DNA of 64,000 nucleotides from an uncultured Holdemanella sp. (GTDB taxonomy: Bacteria > Bacillota_I > Bacilli_A > Erysipelotrichales > Erysipelotrichaceae), in the NCBI GenBank assembly GCA_900754615.1, contig CAAEDN010000059.1, positions 6,505 to 70,504 on the forward strand, given 5' to 3'. Shown here piece after piece: positions 33,901 through 43,023 of the stretch. Under the pieces are notes generated by a model. The model ran no database searches. It saw nothing but the letters and a program-made list of their open reading frames with translations, and was not told the DNA's origin. Positions within the stretch are counted from its first letter, which is position 1, and every line of letters starts with the position of its first letter. A program made the position numbers and the translations under genes.

Positions 33901-34179
33901 ATGGAAAAAGTTGTATTGCATAATCACACTGCAGAGGATGCATTTGATTGTTTAGCTGAATTAATTAAGATCATGACATATGATGTTGAAAATGGTGGAA
34001 TGCGTGAAGCAGGCTTAAAGCAACTTGAATATATCAGAACAGAATATTCAAAGTTGGAAAGAGAAAACTGTGGTTTAAATCAGACGGTTCTAAATTTAAG
34101 AAAGCGTGTAGAAAGTAAATATTCGTCTGGAACACCATGGGCACGTTGTTCGGGTATTGAAAAGGTTTCGCATGATTGA
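33901..34179 (+). CDS. Phage hypothetical protein
   Basis: This 92-residue mostly helical protein has a coiled-coil-like middle (LKQLEYIRTEYSKLEREN, then LRKRVES). AAGGGG precedes the ATG. It overlaps the next gene by 8 bp. Not recognised. Confidence 0.58.
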   Translation: MEKVVLHNHTAEDAFDCLAELIKIMTYDVENGGMREAGLKQLEYIRTEYSKLERENCGLNQTVLNLRKRVESKYSSGTPWARCSGIEKVSHD

Positions 34180-34606
34180 GGTTTCAAAAACAGTGGCACA
34201 GTTCATTGGAGATTTCAAAGCTCTAGATTACTGTTGTCATAGAATCATAGAATTAAATCAGGAATTGGAAGTGTTAAATCATAAGAAGTTAGGATTGAGT
34301 CATGATCATGAGGACTTGTCAAAAGAACAAATGAAGTCTAACTATCCAATGCCGACATACCAAAGAACATTTACATCTAAGCTTGCATTATTGGAAACGA
34401 TTGAAGAACGTGAGCGTGAAATTGCTTATTATCAAAAGAGAATCAACGAATGCAAAGCATTTGAATTGTTGGATAATACGGACATGAACATTCTTTATGA
34501 TTTATATTTTTTCCGCATGTCACAATATGATGTGGCAGACAAATATGGATTTAGTCGTAGTGGATTAAAGAAACATGTTCATGCTATGATTAAAAATATA
34601 TTATAG
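34172..34606 (+). CDS. ArpU/RinA-like late transcription regulator
   Basis: The protein has 144 residues. A helical coiled-coil N-terminal half is followed by a sigma-region-4-like helix-turn-helix at the end (MNILYDLYFFRMSQYDVADKYGFSRSGLKKHVHAM). It sits just before the packaging module, where Gram-positive phages place late-gene activators of the ArpU, RinA or DUF1492 type. The role is inferred from this position and the HTH. Confidence 0.65.
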   Translation: MIEVSKTVAQFIGDFKALDYCCHRIIELNQELEVLNHKKLGLSHDHEDLSKEQMKSNYPMPTYQRTFTSKLALLETIEEREREIAYYQKRINECKAFELLDNTDMNILYDLYFFRMSQYDVADKYGFSRSGLKKHVHAMIKNIL

Positions 34607-34623
34607 AAAGTCAGGTTGAATAC

Positions 34624-35232
34624 ATGGAAGTTTTATTAAAACAAATGATTTTAGCTTTTATCACAGCTGGTGGATGTGGATATGCGAATTACTACATTCT
34701 TGATAATTTGAATAAAATAAATATTAGTGAAAATGATTCGAATGATAAAGTATTTGTGCTTGGATTGTTTTCATTGATAAATCTATTATTATGTTTTTTG
34801 TTTACAGATGTATTGAAATGGAATCTTGTAGCAAGCGTAGCATCAACGTTAGTTTTAACGATATTTCTATCATTTACTTTATTTCCTTGGATTATTGGAA
34901 AATATACAGGCTACATAAATAAAGCTAGAAAAGATTCATTTGGAAATGGAGAGTTTACTCCTAAATCGGTTAGAACTATTTTGTTTGATAGGAATGAAGT
35001 ATTGTTTGTATATGTATATGATTTGAAAAGTAGCGAATTATTGATTCACGGTTGCATGGGATGGGAGAATCAAAAAAGCAAAAATTATGAATTCTCTATA
35101 TATCCGTTTCCAGGACTAGAAAAATTGTCGTTTGATGAAGCCATGAATAAATGTGAGAACAACGACAATGTGGAAGCATATGTGAATGTAGATAAGCAAA
35201 TTAAGATTGTGATTATTCCAGAGCCAAAATAA
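34624..35232 (+). CDS. Phage membrane protein
   Basis: This 202-residue protein has three hydrophobic segments (about 5-25, 43-62, 68-90). The soluble C-terminal 100 residues are rich in strands (LFVYVYDLKSSELLIHGCMGW). Not recognised. It is the last gene of the early transcript, before a minus-strand unit, so it may be an accessory gene. Confidence 0.6.
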   Translation: MEVLLKQMILAFITAGGCGYANYYILDNLNKINISENDSNDKVFVLGLFSLINLLLCFLFTDVLKWNLVASVASTLVLTIFLSFTLFPWIIGKYTGYINKARKDSFGNGEFTPKSVRTILFDRNEVLFVYVYDLKSSELLIHGCMGWENQKSKNYEFSIYPFPGLEKLSFDEAMNKCENNDNVEAYVNVDKQIKIVIIPEPK

Positions 35233-35251
35233 AAAAAGCCTATCTAGGCTT
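35233..35251 (-). terminator. Terminator of the tiny minus-strand gene
   Basis: AAGCCT and AGGCTT flank a 4-nt loop. A T-run follows on the minus strand (complement of AAAATAAAAAAA). The stop codon of the 37-residue gene lies in the stem. Confidence 0.65.
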
Positions 35252-35353
35252 CTTCGTAGTTGATGGATTTGGTCTTTTTGGGGATGTTGATCCAAGTCCT
35301 GTACGTGTTTGCGAATTGGATGGAACGTTCGCTTTTGTATTCGATGAATTCAT
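35240..35353 (-). CDS. Tiny minus-strand phage gene, 37 residues
   Basis: The peptide is rich in Ser, Thr, Asn, Pro and Lys with no aromatic residues (motifs SNTKANVP, GLGSTSPKRP, TKKPR), so it is probably disordered and basic. A near-perfect AAAGGAGGTACATT ribosome site precedes the ATG. TATAAT lies about 32 bp upstream, and a terminator overlaps the stop. It is on the strand opposite to all surrounding lytic genes, so it may be expressed in the lysogen. Not recognised. Confidence 0.65.
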   Translation of the reverse strand: MNSSNTKANVPSNSQTRTGLGSTSPKRPNPSTTKKPR

Positions 35354-35431
35354 AATGTACCTCCTTTTCGAATCAATTATACAAAAAATTTGAAAGAGTA
35401 GCCATTGGCCACCATTTTAATGTGGTATATT

Positions 35432-35508
35432 AGTAGCGTAAAAAATTCGACAAAGCCAAGCGTTGAATCTTTTACACATGAAAGCACGCACATGTGCTTT
35501 TTTTATTT
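35432..35508 (+). ncRNA. Predicted small RNA before the packaging genes
   Basis: After TATATT (35426-35431) there are two hairpins. The first pairs GTAAAAAATTCGAC with GTTGAATCTTTTAC (one mismatch and one G.U). The second pairs AAAGCAC with GTGCTTT followed by TTTTT, a terminator. The result is a transcript of about 75 nt without a coding frame. It is divergent from the tiny minus-strand gene. It could also be only a leader terminator before the late operon. Confidence 0.5.
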
Positions 35509-35554
35509 GGTGTAGGCAGTTTCCTTGCTAGACTGTCTTCACGAGGTAAAAAGC

Positions 35555-35863
35555 ATGGATTACAAGACTAAGAGATGGAAAAAGAAAAGAGAATCAATTC
35601 TTAGAAAAGATGGATATCTTTGTCAGATCTCAAAGCGATATGGCAGAAGGGTAGAAGCAGAAGTTGTGCATCATATCTATCCAGCAGATGAATATCCGGA
35701 ATATCGGTTCTGCGATTGGAACCTAATTAGTGTGAGCGTAGGCGAGCACAATAAGTTGGAGAACAGAAGTACTGGTGCATTGACTGAGCTTGGTGAAGAA
35801 TTGAAAAGACATACAATTCCAGGAGTTGATTGGAGAAAGAAGAAAAAAGATTATGCAATCTAA
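35555..35863 (+). CDS. HNH endonuclease
   Basis: The protein has 102 residues with an HNH core: YLCQISKRYGRRVEAEVVHHIYPADE (His-His), DWNLISVSVGEHNKLE (Asn and His). The usual zinc CxxC pairs are reduced. HNH proteins encoded next to the terminase in HK97-type phages assist genome cutting during packaging. The start follows GAGG. Confidence 0.85.
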   Translation: MDYKTKRWKKKRESILRKDGYLCQISKRYGRRVEAEVVHHIYPADEYPEYRFCDWNLISVSVGEHNKLENRSTGALTELGEELKRHTIPGVDWRKKKKDYAI

Positions 35864-35987
35864 TGATGAACTATGTAGGCTGATACGAATCTATTTGCTT
35901 TATTTGATTGGAGCATATGATAAACGTGATGTGGCCAAAGAGTTGGGTGTGGATTTGGATGAGATAGCCTCAAAAAGATTGCTCTGA
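35853..35987 (+). CDS. Small phage protein beside terminase
   Basis: This 44-residue frame overlaps the HNH end. It reads as two helices, IRIYLLYLIGAYDKRDVAKELGVDLDEI, with an HTH-like second part. The ribosome-like AGAAAGAAG lies upstream. Not recognised. Confidence 0.5.
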   Translation: MQSNDELCRLIRIYLLYLIGAYDKRDVAKELGVDLDEIASKRLL

Positions 35988-36095
35988 AAGAGATCCCCCC
36001 CACCTAAATTTTTTTGACATGAAAATTGGTTCCCTGGGGGAGTATCCATCTTTCCAACTCTGAGCAATTTTTGAAAAAAGGGGGTGATGGTCAAA

Positions 36096-36473
36096 ATGAA
36101 CAGAGCAACTGTCAGCAGAAAAACGAATCGAATTTTTAAAGAAACAGTTTTATATATGCAAGAAATCGGAACTTACAAGAAAGAGTTCGATGTAACAATT
36201 CGCAGGTATGCGGAGATGCGATTTCAGTACGATTTGTTGTATCAAAAGTGGTTCGAAGAGGGGTGCAAAGTGACAGAGACTTTTAGAAATAAATCCGGAA
36301 ATGAGAATATTCGTAAGACTGCAGAATATTTGGCCATCGAAGCTCTTCAAAAGAATCTTCTCACAATCGAAACAACTTTAGGATTAACTCCAAAAGGATT
36401 AAAAGCAATCAAATCAAACGGACTTGAGTCCGCAAAACAAAGTAGATTGGCGCAGGTGTTAAGTAGTGTATAA
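36096..36473 (+). CDS. terS: Terminase small subunit, P27 family
   Basis: The protein has 125 residues and is helical. The IRRYAEMRFQYDLLYQKWFEEG segment and LLTIETTLGLTPKGLKAI are typical of P27 small terminases, which recognise phage DNA. The ATG at 36096 is 8 nt after GGGGGTGA. It overlaps the large subunit gene. Confidence 0.88.
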   Translation: MNRATVSRKTNRIFKETVLYMQEIGTYKKEFDVTIRRYAEMRFQYDLLYQKWFEEGCKVTETFRNKSGNENIRKTAEYLAIEALQKNLLTIETTLGLTPKGLKAIKSNGLESAKQSRLAQVLSSV

Positions 36474-38205
36474 TGGAAAGTATTTTTCAGAAGTACAGAA
36501 ATATTGTGAAGATTGTAAGAGTGGAAAAATCAAAGCCAATATTTATCGTATAAAAGCAATTGATAGATTTTATAAAGATTTAGAAGACGAAAGATATGAA
36601 TTCAATCCAAAGGATGCAGATTTCATTATCTCAATCATTCAAAAAACAATTTGCCACATGCAAGGCGAAACACAAGAAGGAGAACCTTTACGAGGTACTC
36701 CTTTTATTTTGATGCCTTTTCATAAATTTATTATCTACAACCTGTTTGGAATCTATCGAAAAGGAACGAAGATAAAGAAATATCATGAGGCTTTAATATT
36801 TATTCCTAGAAAAAATGTTAAAACATCATTTTCTGCAGCATTAGCGTATGCGGTTGGATTGCTTTATCGAAAGTCCGGATCCAAGATTTATGTTGTGGCC
36901 GCAGCCCTAAAACAAACATTGGAAACATTCAATTTTCTGAAATATAACGTAAGAAACATGGGAGAATCCGATGAGGATGGCGGTTTGTTTCATATTATCG
37001 ACAACAACAATGAACATTCTATAAAAGCAGAAATGTCTGACGGAATGTTTGAATTAAATGCGTTGGCCACAAATCCAGATGCGCAAGATTCGTTTAACTG
37101 TAACTTTGCGATTGCAGATGAGGTCCATGCGTTTAAAAAACCGAAACAATACAATTTGTTCAAAGAAGCTATGAAAGCCTACGCGAACAAATTAATGATT
37201 GGTATTTCAACTGCTGGAGATGATCCAAACAGTTTTTTAGCACAAAGAGTTCGATATTGTAAAAAGATTTTAGATGGCGAAGTAGACGATGAGCAATACT
37301 TTGTTTTTATTTGCGAAGCCGATCTAACTGAAAATGAGGAAGGTGCAAAGTTTTTGGATTACATGAATCCAGATGTTCAGGCAATGGCCAATCCTGGTAT
37401 TGGTCAATCGGTTCGCGCCGAAGACCTAATGAACGATGCAATCCAGGCGCAGAACGATCCTCAACAAAGAAAAGATTTCTTTGCGAAATCATTGAATGTT
37501 TTTACAAATCAAATTGATACATATTTTGATATGAATGTCGTGAAGACATCCGACGCCAAGTATAATTGGACGATTGATGAGTTGGCCAAACTTCCTATCA
37601 AATGGTATGGCGGTGCGGATTTATCCAAACTGCACGATTTAACCGGAGTTTGTATTTATGGCCGATATAAAGGAGTGGATATTTGCATCAGTCATGCGTT
37701 TATTCCGCGAAGTACGGCGTATCAGAAATCAGATGAAGATAACATCCCAGTATTCTGGTGGGAAGAAGAAGGATGGCTAACATGTTGTAACTCGAACGTC
37801 ATTGAATATGAAGATGTAATTCAATGGTTCATAAAAGTTCGAGATAGAGGCTTTAGAATCCGATGGATTGGATACGATAGAAGATACTCGCGAGAGTTCA
37901 TCTTAAAAATGAAAAAAGCTGGTTTTAAAATTCGTGATCAGAAACAGTTGTACGTTGAAAAAACGGAAGCTTTCCGAGAAATCGAGAAAAAGTTTAATCT
38001 TCAAGAATTTTATTACGTGCATAATCTTGCGTATGAGTATTGCGTTGGAAATGTCAAAGCAACTGAAGACAGTGATGATTTTGTTCGTTTCCAAAAAGTA
38101 ATGCCAAACCAACGTATAGATTTATTCGATTGTTCAGTTATCGCTTGTAAACAATTATTGATTGCAGAAGAAAAGAATTCGTCTGCTTCGATGTTCTTAG
38201 ATTAG
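36466..38205 (+). CDS. terL: Terminase large subunit
   Basis: The protein has 579 residues. A packaging ATPase in the N-terminal half has a deviant Walker A IPRKNVKTSFSAA near residue 119 and Walker B FAIADEVHAF near 213. The C-terminal RNase H-like nuclease shows YGGADLSKLHD and IDLFDCSVIACKQ acidic residues. It cuts and pumps DNA into the prohead. GTG start inside the small-subunit gene. Confidence 0.94.
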   Translation: MYNGKYFSEVQKYCEDCKSGKIKANIYRIKAIDRFYKDLEDERYEFNPKDADFIISIIQKTICHMQGETQEGEPLRGTPFILMPFHKFIIYNLFGIYRKGTKIKKYHEALIFIPRKNVKTSFSAALAYAVGLLYRKSGSKIYVVAAALKQTLETFNFLKYNVRNMGESDEDGGLFHIIDNNNEHSIKAEMSDGMFELNALATNPDAQDSFNCNFAIADEVHAFKKPKQYNLFKEAMKAYANKLMIGISTAGDDPNSFLAQRVRYCKKILDGEVDDEQYFVFICEADLTENEEGAKFLDYMNPDVQAMANPGIGQSVRAEDLMNDAIQAQNDPQQRKDFFAKSLNVFTNQIDTYFDMNVVKTSDAKYNWTIDELAKLPIKWYGGADLSKLHDLTGVCIYGRYKGVDICISHAFIPRSTAYQKSDEDNIPVFWWEEEGWLTCCNSNVIEYEDVIQWFIKVRDRGFRIRWIGYDRRYSREFILKMKKAGFKIRDQKQLYVEKTEAFREIEKKFNLQEFYYVHNLAYEYCVGNVKATEDSDDFVRFQKVMPNQRIDLFDCSVIACKQLLIAEEKNSSASMFLD

Positions 38206-38215
38206 GAGGCTTATT

Positions 38216-39412
38216 TTGTCAAGGAGAAACAAAAAGAAGAATATTAGACCGGATCCACAGAAAAGGTCGAATTATGCAGCTGTAATGCCAGTAAATTGGG
38301 AATCTTTATTGTCAGCCGGTTATACACCGTTATCACAGAATCCTGAAATTATTAGCGCAGTTAATAAGATTGCCAATCTAATTGGAAGTATGACAATCCA
38401 TTTAATGGAGAATTCTAAGAATGGTGATCAAAGAATTAGTAATGCACTATCAAATTTAGTGGATATCCATCCAAATAAATACATGACAAGAATGACATGG
38501 ATGTCTTCTATTGTTCGTTCGTTGTTATTGGAAGGCGACGGGAACTGTGTTCTGTATCCAAGAACGGTATCCGGGTTGATTGAAGGTATTTATCCATTGA
38601 ATCCTGGAAGTGTTTCGTTTGTTCCAAATGGCGATTTTGGATATTCCATTCTTTATAACGGAAAGGAATATTTACCGGAAGATTTAATTCATATCGTAAT
38701 TAATCCGGATCCAAACTATCCGTGGAAAGGTGTGGGATACCGTAAATCTTTGCGAAGTGTGGCCGAAACTTTGGATCAAGCGAACGTCACTAAGAAAGGT
38801 TTTATGGAATCGAAATGGCAACCATCATTGATTGTTAAAGTTGATGGAATGGTTGATGAGTTTTCTAATTCAGACGGAAGACAAAAGCTGTTGGATAAAT
38901 ATATTAAATCGAATCAGACAGGAGAGCCTTGGCTAATTCCTGCAGATGGTTTTGATGTGGTTACAGTAAAGCCGTTATCATTGAATGATTTGGCCATCAA
39001 AGATTCGGTAGAAATGGACAAGAAGACAGTTGCTTCCATTTTAGATGTTCCAACATTCGTACTAGGTGCAGGAGAATTCAATAAGGATGAATGGAACAAC
39101 TGGATCAACACAAGAATTAAAGGAATTTGTGAGTGCATCCAACAGGCACTTACACGAAGTTTACTTATCAAGCCTGAATGGTATTTTAGGTTCAATTATA
39201 GGTCGCTTTATGCCTATGACATACAGACACTCTCGACGGTGGGATGCGATTTGTATACACGAGGAATCGTGACAGGTAATGAAGTCAGAGATTCACTAGG
39301 ATATTCTCCGATGGATGGATTAGATGAATTGATCATACTTGAAAACTATATTCCACAAGGAATGATAGGAGACCAGAAAAAATTGGAAAAAGGTGGTGAG
39401 AATAATGGATAA
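38216..39412 (+). CDS. Portal protein, HK97 family
   Basis: The protein has 398 residues. ISAVNKIANLIGSMTIHLMEN, IYPLNPGSVSFV, PNYPWKGVGYRKSL and TVASILDVPTFVLGAGEFN are typical of HK97-type portals, the dodecameric channel at the capsid vertex. TTG start after AGGAGGC. It overlaps the protease gene by 8 bp. Confidence 0.94.
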   Translation: MSRRNKKKNIRPDPQKRSNYAAVMPVNWESLLSAGYTPLSQNPEIISAVNKIANLIGSMTIHLMENSKNGDQRISNALSNLVDIHPNKYMTRMTWMSSIVRSLLLEGDGNCVLYPRTVSGLIEGIYPLNPGSVSFVPNGDFGYSILYNGKEYLPEDLIHIVINPDPNYPWKGVGYRKSLRSVAETLDQANVTKKGFMESKWQPSLIVKVDGMVDEFSNSDGRQKLLDKYIKSNQTGEPWLIPADGFDVVTVKPLSLNDLAIKDSVEMDKKTVASILDVPTFVLGAGEFNKDEWNNWINTRIKGICECIQQALTRSLLIKPEWYFRFNYRSLYAYDIQTLSTVGCDLYTRGIVTGNEVRDSLGYSPMDGLDELIILENYIPQGMIGDQKKLEKGGENNG

Positions 39413-39980
39413 AAAATATCAGATGAGAAGTTCTTTATCTAAATTCAAAACTAGAGATGCGGATGGGAAAAAGTATATCAATGGGTACTTTGCGGTATTC
39501 AATTCCAATTATCAGTTATGGGATGGAGCTACTGAAAGTGTAGATCCACATGCTTTTGATGGAGCACTGGATAATGATATCCGTTGTTTGATTGACCATG
39601 ATACACGTTTGGTTTTAGGGCGCACCAAATCAGGAACATTGACTTTAAAAGTTGATGACAAAGGTCTATGGGGCGAAGTTGAAATCAATGAATCAGACCA
39701 GGATGCGATGAATCTATATGCTCGTGTGCAACGTGGCGATGTGGATCAATGTAGTTTTGGTTTTGAGATTACTTCAGAAGAATATTCGGAAAATGGAAAC
39801 GAAGTTCATTGGACAATTAAATCTGTGAATCTTTACGAAGTATCTGTAGTTACTTTTCCTGCATACGAAGACACACAGGTATCTGCGCGAAAAAAGGAAT
39901 TTAACACAATTCGTTCTAGAAAATTAGAACAAAGAAAAAAAGAAATGCTGAAAAAATTGAAGGGAGAACAAGCATGCTAA
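39405..39980 (+). CDS. Prohead protease, HK97 family
   Basis: The serine protease has 191 residues. The catalytic His is in LIDHDTRLVLGRTKSGTL, the Ser in VDQCSFGFEI, and the ending VSVVTFPAYEDT is conserved. It cleaves the capsid scaffold domain after assembly. The ATG follows GGTGGTGAG; the end overlaps the capsid gene. Confidence 0.93.
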   Translation: MDKKYQMRSSLSKFKTRDADGKKYINGYFAVFNSNYQLWDGATESVDPHAFDGALDNDIRCLIDHDTRLVLGRTKSGTLTLKVDDKGLWGEVEINESDQDAMNLYARVQRGDVDQCSFGFEITSEEYSENGNEVHWTIKSVNLYEVSVVTFPAYEDTQVSARKKEFNTIRSRKLEQRKKEMLKKLKGEQAC

Positions 39981-41611
39981 AAGTTTTAATGTTGCGTAAA
40001 AAATTAGATACGCAGAAAAAGAATCTTGAAAAATTAAGAAAAAAAGAATCTGATTTTGAAAAACGCACGAAAGAATTAGAAGTTGCTATTTCTGAATTAC
40101 GTGATGATTCAACAGAAGAAGAACAACAAGCTGTTGAAGAAGAAGTCGCAAAATTAGAAGAAGAAAAACAAGAATACGAAGATGAAAAGAAAGAGCTGGA
40201 AGAGACAATCGCTGATATCGAAAAAGAAATTGAAGAAGCAGAGTCTCAGCAGCCAACAGATGACCCTAAACAAGAAGAAAATAGAGGAGGACAACAGAAA
40301 ATGACTGTAAGAAATAAATTCTTCAATATGCCAATCGAAGAACGTGATCGTTTCTTTAAAGATGAGAATGTAGAAAAATTCTTATCCAACGTAAGAACAT
40401 GTATTAAAGAGCATCGTGCAATTGAAAATGTTGGACTAACAATTCCACAAGTTATGTTACCTTTGATTCGTCAAACAGTAGAAGAGAATTCTAAATTGAT
40501 TTCAAAAGTTAATTTACAGAGTGTAAGTGGAACATCTCGTCAAAATATCATGGGAGACATCCCAGAAGGTATTTGGACTGAAATGTGTGGATCATTGAAT
40601 GAAATGGATTTAAAATTCAACAACATTGAGATGGACGGATACGCAGTAGCCGGATTCTTCGCAGTATGCAATGCAGTATTGGAAGACAGCGATGAAGATT
40701 TAGCTACAGAAATCATTAATGCGATTGGTAAAGCAATCGGTAAAGCATTGGATAAAGGTGTCTTATTTGGACACGGAGTTAAAATGCCATTAGGTATCGT
40801 TACTCGATTAGCACAGGAAGTACGTCCAAACGATTATCCTTCAACGGCTAGAGCATGGAAGGATTTGCATGTTACAAATATTTTAAAGGGCAGTGCTAAC
40901 CTTACCGGAAAAGAATTGTTTAAAGATATTATCAAAAAATCAACATGTGTAATCAATGATTATTCTTCTGCAGGATTAACATGGGTAATGAACGAAAAGA
41001 CGCATAAATTATTGATGGCAGAATCATTGGATGCAGACATGAATGGTGCAATTGTTGCAGGAATGCAGAATACAATGCCTATTGTAGGTGGTGAAATTGT
41101 TGAGCTTAACTTTATTGCAGACAATAATATTATCTTCGGACACTTTGATTTATACACATTAGGAGAACGTGCCGGAGCTAAGATTGATCAGTCTGAACAC
41201 GTTAAGTTCTTAGACAATCAGACAGTGTTCCGTGGAGTAGCTCGCTATGATGGAAAGCCTGCAATCGATGAAGGATTCGGTGTAATGACAATCGATGGTA
41301 AAGCACCAGTAACATCAGCAACATTCCGTGCCGATGATGCGAATGATGCAACTTTAACATCATTGACTCTTGGTTCAGAAACATTAGCATTCAATGCAAA
41401 TACTTACGAATATGAAGTAAGCGCAACTGCAGCAAATGCCGTTGTAAATGCAGTTCCAGCTCAAGAAGGAGCATCAGTGACTATTATGTATGGCGGAAAG
41501 AAATACAATAATGGCCAGGAATTAACATTAGAAGGAACTAAGAATTTAGTTGTTACCGTTAAGAATGGTATGTCAAAACTTGTTTATACTGTAAAAGTTA
41601 CAAAAGGGTAA
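39974..41611 (+). CDS. Major capsid protein with scaffold and C-terminal Ig-like domain
   Basis: The protein has 545 residues. Residues 1-100 are a Lys/Glu coiled coil, the delta/scaffold domain removed by protease. Residues about 110-445 carry the HK97 fold (GVKMPLGIVTRLAQE, YTLGERAGAKIDQSEHVKF). After GKAPVTS comes a domain of about 90 residues matching cadherin-like beta-sandwich modules (LTSLTLGSETLAFNANTYEY ... NLVVTVKNGMSKLVYTV), likely displayed on the capsid surface. An internal AGAGGAGG with ATG at 40301 could start a form without the delta domain. Confidence 0.93.
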   Translation: MLKVLMLRKKLDTQKKNLEKLRKKESDFEKRTKELEVAISELRDDSTEEEQQAVEEEVAKLEEEKQEYEDEKKELEETIADIEKEIEEAESQQPTDDPKQEENRGGQQKMTVRNKFFNMPIEERDRFFKDENVEKFLSNVRTCIKEHRAIENVGLTIPQVMLPLIRQTVEENSKLISKVNLQSVSGTSRQNIMGDIPEGIWTEMCGSLNEMDLKFNNIEMDGYAVAGFFAVCNAVLEDSDEDLATEIINAIGKAIGKALDKGVLFGHGVKMPLGIVTRLAQEVRPNDYPSTARAWKDLHVTNILKGSANLTGKELFKDIIKKSTCVINDYSSAGLTWVMNEKTHKLLMAESLDADMNGAIVAGMQNTMPIVGGEIVELNFIADNNIIFGHFDLYTLGERAGAKIDQSEHVKFLDNQTVFRGVARYDGKPAIDEGFGVMTIDGKAPVTSATFRADDANDATLTSLTLGSETLAFNANTYEYEVSATAANAVVNAVPAQEGASVTIMYGGKKYNNGQELTLEGTKNLVVTVKNGMSKLVYTVKVTKG

Positions 41612-41617
41612 TAAACA

Positions 41618-41902
41618 ATGGATTTTGGAGAAGATACTGAACTAACTGTCCTGAAGCAGAATCTCCAAATGCCTCAAACAAATGCCAACGATGAATATTT
41701 AAAAGTGCTGTTGAAGCAAGCTGTTTCACTTATGGCAAGAGAAGGAATCGTCGATGATGATTCCTTTGATTACTATATGGCTAAGATTGATTACGCAGCA
41801 TTCTTATTCAGAAAAAGAGCTAATAAAGATAGCCCACTAGCTATGCCTAGATCTCTTAGATATGAATTGAACAATATCCTGTGGTCACAAAAAGGAAGAT
41901 AA
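41618..41902 (+). CDS. Head-tail connector, gp6-like
   Basis: This 94-residue helical protein has the gp6/gp15 head-tail adaptor pattern (YLKVLLKQAVSLMAREGI, DYYMAKIDYAAFLFRKRA). It forms the ring below the portal. Position directly after the capsid gene supports this. It ends by overlapping the next ATG by one base. Confidence 0.78.
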   Translation: MDFGEDTELTVLKQNLQMPQTNANDEYLKVLLKQAVSLMAREGIVDDDSFDYYMAKIDYAAFLFRKRANKDSPLAMPRSLRYELNNILWSQKGR

Positions 41903-42243
41903 TGACATTTGATGATGGAATTCTGAAGATTTATGAGCGTGTATTAGTGCAGTATAAAGGATTTATGCCTGTACCTAAATTACGCCTTAAATCTTCTTAT
42001 TATTTTTCTTATGAAGTAATTGGTGTTACAAAGTTTTATGAAGCTAAAAAAGCACAGGATAGACTGGATGAATCTGTATCTATTTACAGAGATCGTTCAA
42101 TTACATATAACGATGTTGTGGTTTTGGAAGATGGTACACAGTATCAGATTTCACAGATTCAACATACATTTGATGATAATGGTATACAAATCACTAAGCT
42201 TACATTAATGCATTTAAATGAAAAGTTTGAATTCGAAGCTTAA
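41902..42243 (+). CDS. Head closure protein
   Basis: The protein has 113 residues, with strands and a loop (YYFSYEVIGVTKFYEA, VVVLEDGTQYQISQIQH) as in SPP1 gp16/head-tail joining proteins. It seals the neck. The ATG overlaps the upstream stop (TAATG). Confidence 0.72.
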   Translation: MTFDDGILKIYERVLVQYKGFMPVPKLRLKSSYYFSYEVIGVTKFYEAKKAQDRLDESVSIYRDRSITYNDVVVLEDGTQYQISQIQHTFDDNGIQITKLTLMHLNEKFEFEA

Positions 42244-42553
42244 AGAATTTGCAGAATTACTGCGGTATACAAGCACTAATGAAATTTACCATTATGATGC
42301 AACAGGAGATAAAGGCGATAGATATATAGTTTGGCAAGAAGAAGGAGAATCTGATTCTTTATTTTTGGACAATCAGCATGATGAAATCATGTTAAAAGGT
42401 TCGTTGGATATTTATACGAAAGTTGAGTTCGATGATTTAGTGGATGAAGTTATTGATTTGTTTAACGCCAACGGAGTTCCATTCAATATAATTAATATTG
42501 AATACGAAACAAATTCGAGTTACATTCATTATTCATTCGACTGGGAGTATTGA
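42218..42553 (+). CDS. Tail completion/neck protein
   Basis: The protein has 111 residues and lies between head closure and HK97-gp10 genes, the usual place of a neck or tail-terminator protein. The ATG is inside the preceding gene without a clear ribosome site; a TTG at 42227 is also possible. Family not certain from sequence. Confidence 0.6.
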   Translation: MKSLNSKLKEFAELLRYTSTNEIYHYDATGDKGDRYIVWQEEGESDSLFLDNQHDEIMLKGSLDIYTKVEFDDLVDEVIDLFNANGVPFNIINIEYETNSSYIHYSFDWEY

Positions 42554-43023
42554 TGGCCAAAATTGAATTTAATGATTTTGATGAATATCTTGATAAACTG
42601 CAGAAGCTTGAAAAAGATGATGTAGTTCCAATTATGAAGATGTCATTGTATGAAGGTGCTGGAGTGGTTGTAGATGGTATTCGTAGTGAGATACAATCGT
42701 TACATACATCCAATCACGCAAGTCAAGGTCCTATGGATTACGAGAAAAAGGCTCTTGAGAAAGGTCTTGGTATTTCAGATATGGAGAGTAAGGGCGATGA
42801 TATCAATGTCAAAGTTGGTTTTGCCGGATATTCAAGTCATAAAACTAAAAAGTATCCAAAGGGAGTTCCGGTCCCATTGATTGCTAGATCAATCTTGAGA
42901 GGAACGTCTTTTCGTCCTAAAAATGATTTTGTAGGTCGTGCAGTCCGGAAAAATAGAAAAAAGAGTGTTGAAACAATGGACAGTAAAATGAATGAATTAT
43001 TCAAAAAGGAGATGAACAAATAA
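42553..43023 (+). CDS. HK97-gp10-like tail completion protein
   Basis: The protein has 156 residues. FDEYLDKLQKLEKDDVVPIMKMSLYEGAGVVVDGIRSEI and RSILRGTSFRPKNDF fit the HK97 gp10 family, which completes the tail end that joins the head. Start and stop overlap neighbours by one base, indicating coupling. Confidence 0.8.
   Translation: MAKIEFNDFDEYLDKLQKLEKDDVVPIMKMSLYEGAGVVVDGIRSEIQSLHTSNHASQGPMDYEKKALEKGLGISDMESKGDDINVKVGFAGYSSHKTKKYPKGVPVPLIARSILRGTSFRPKNDFVGRAVRKNRKKSVETMDSKMNELFKKEMNK

Noticed and set aside
35988..36095. C-rich run and possible structure before the small terminase gene
   Set aside because: No clear stem or terminator; it may be part of a packaging site but nothing supports a call.
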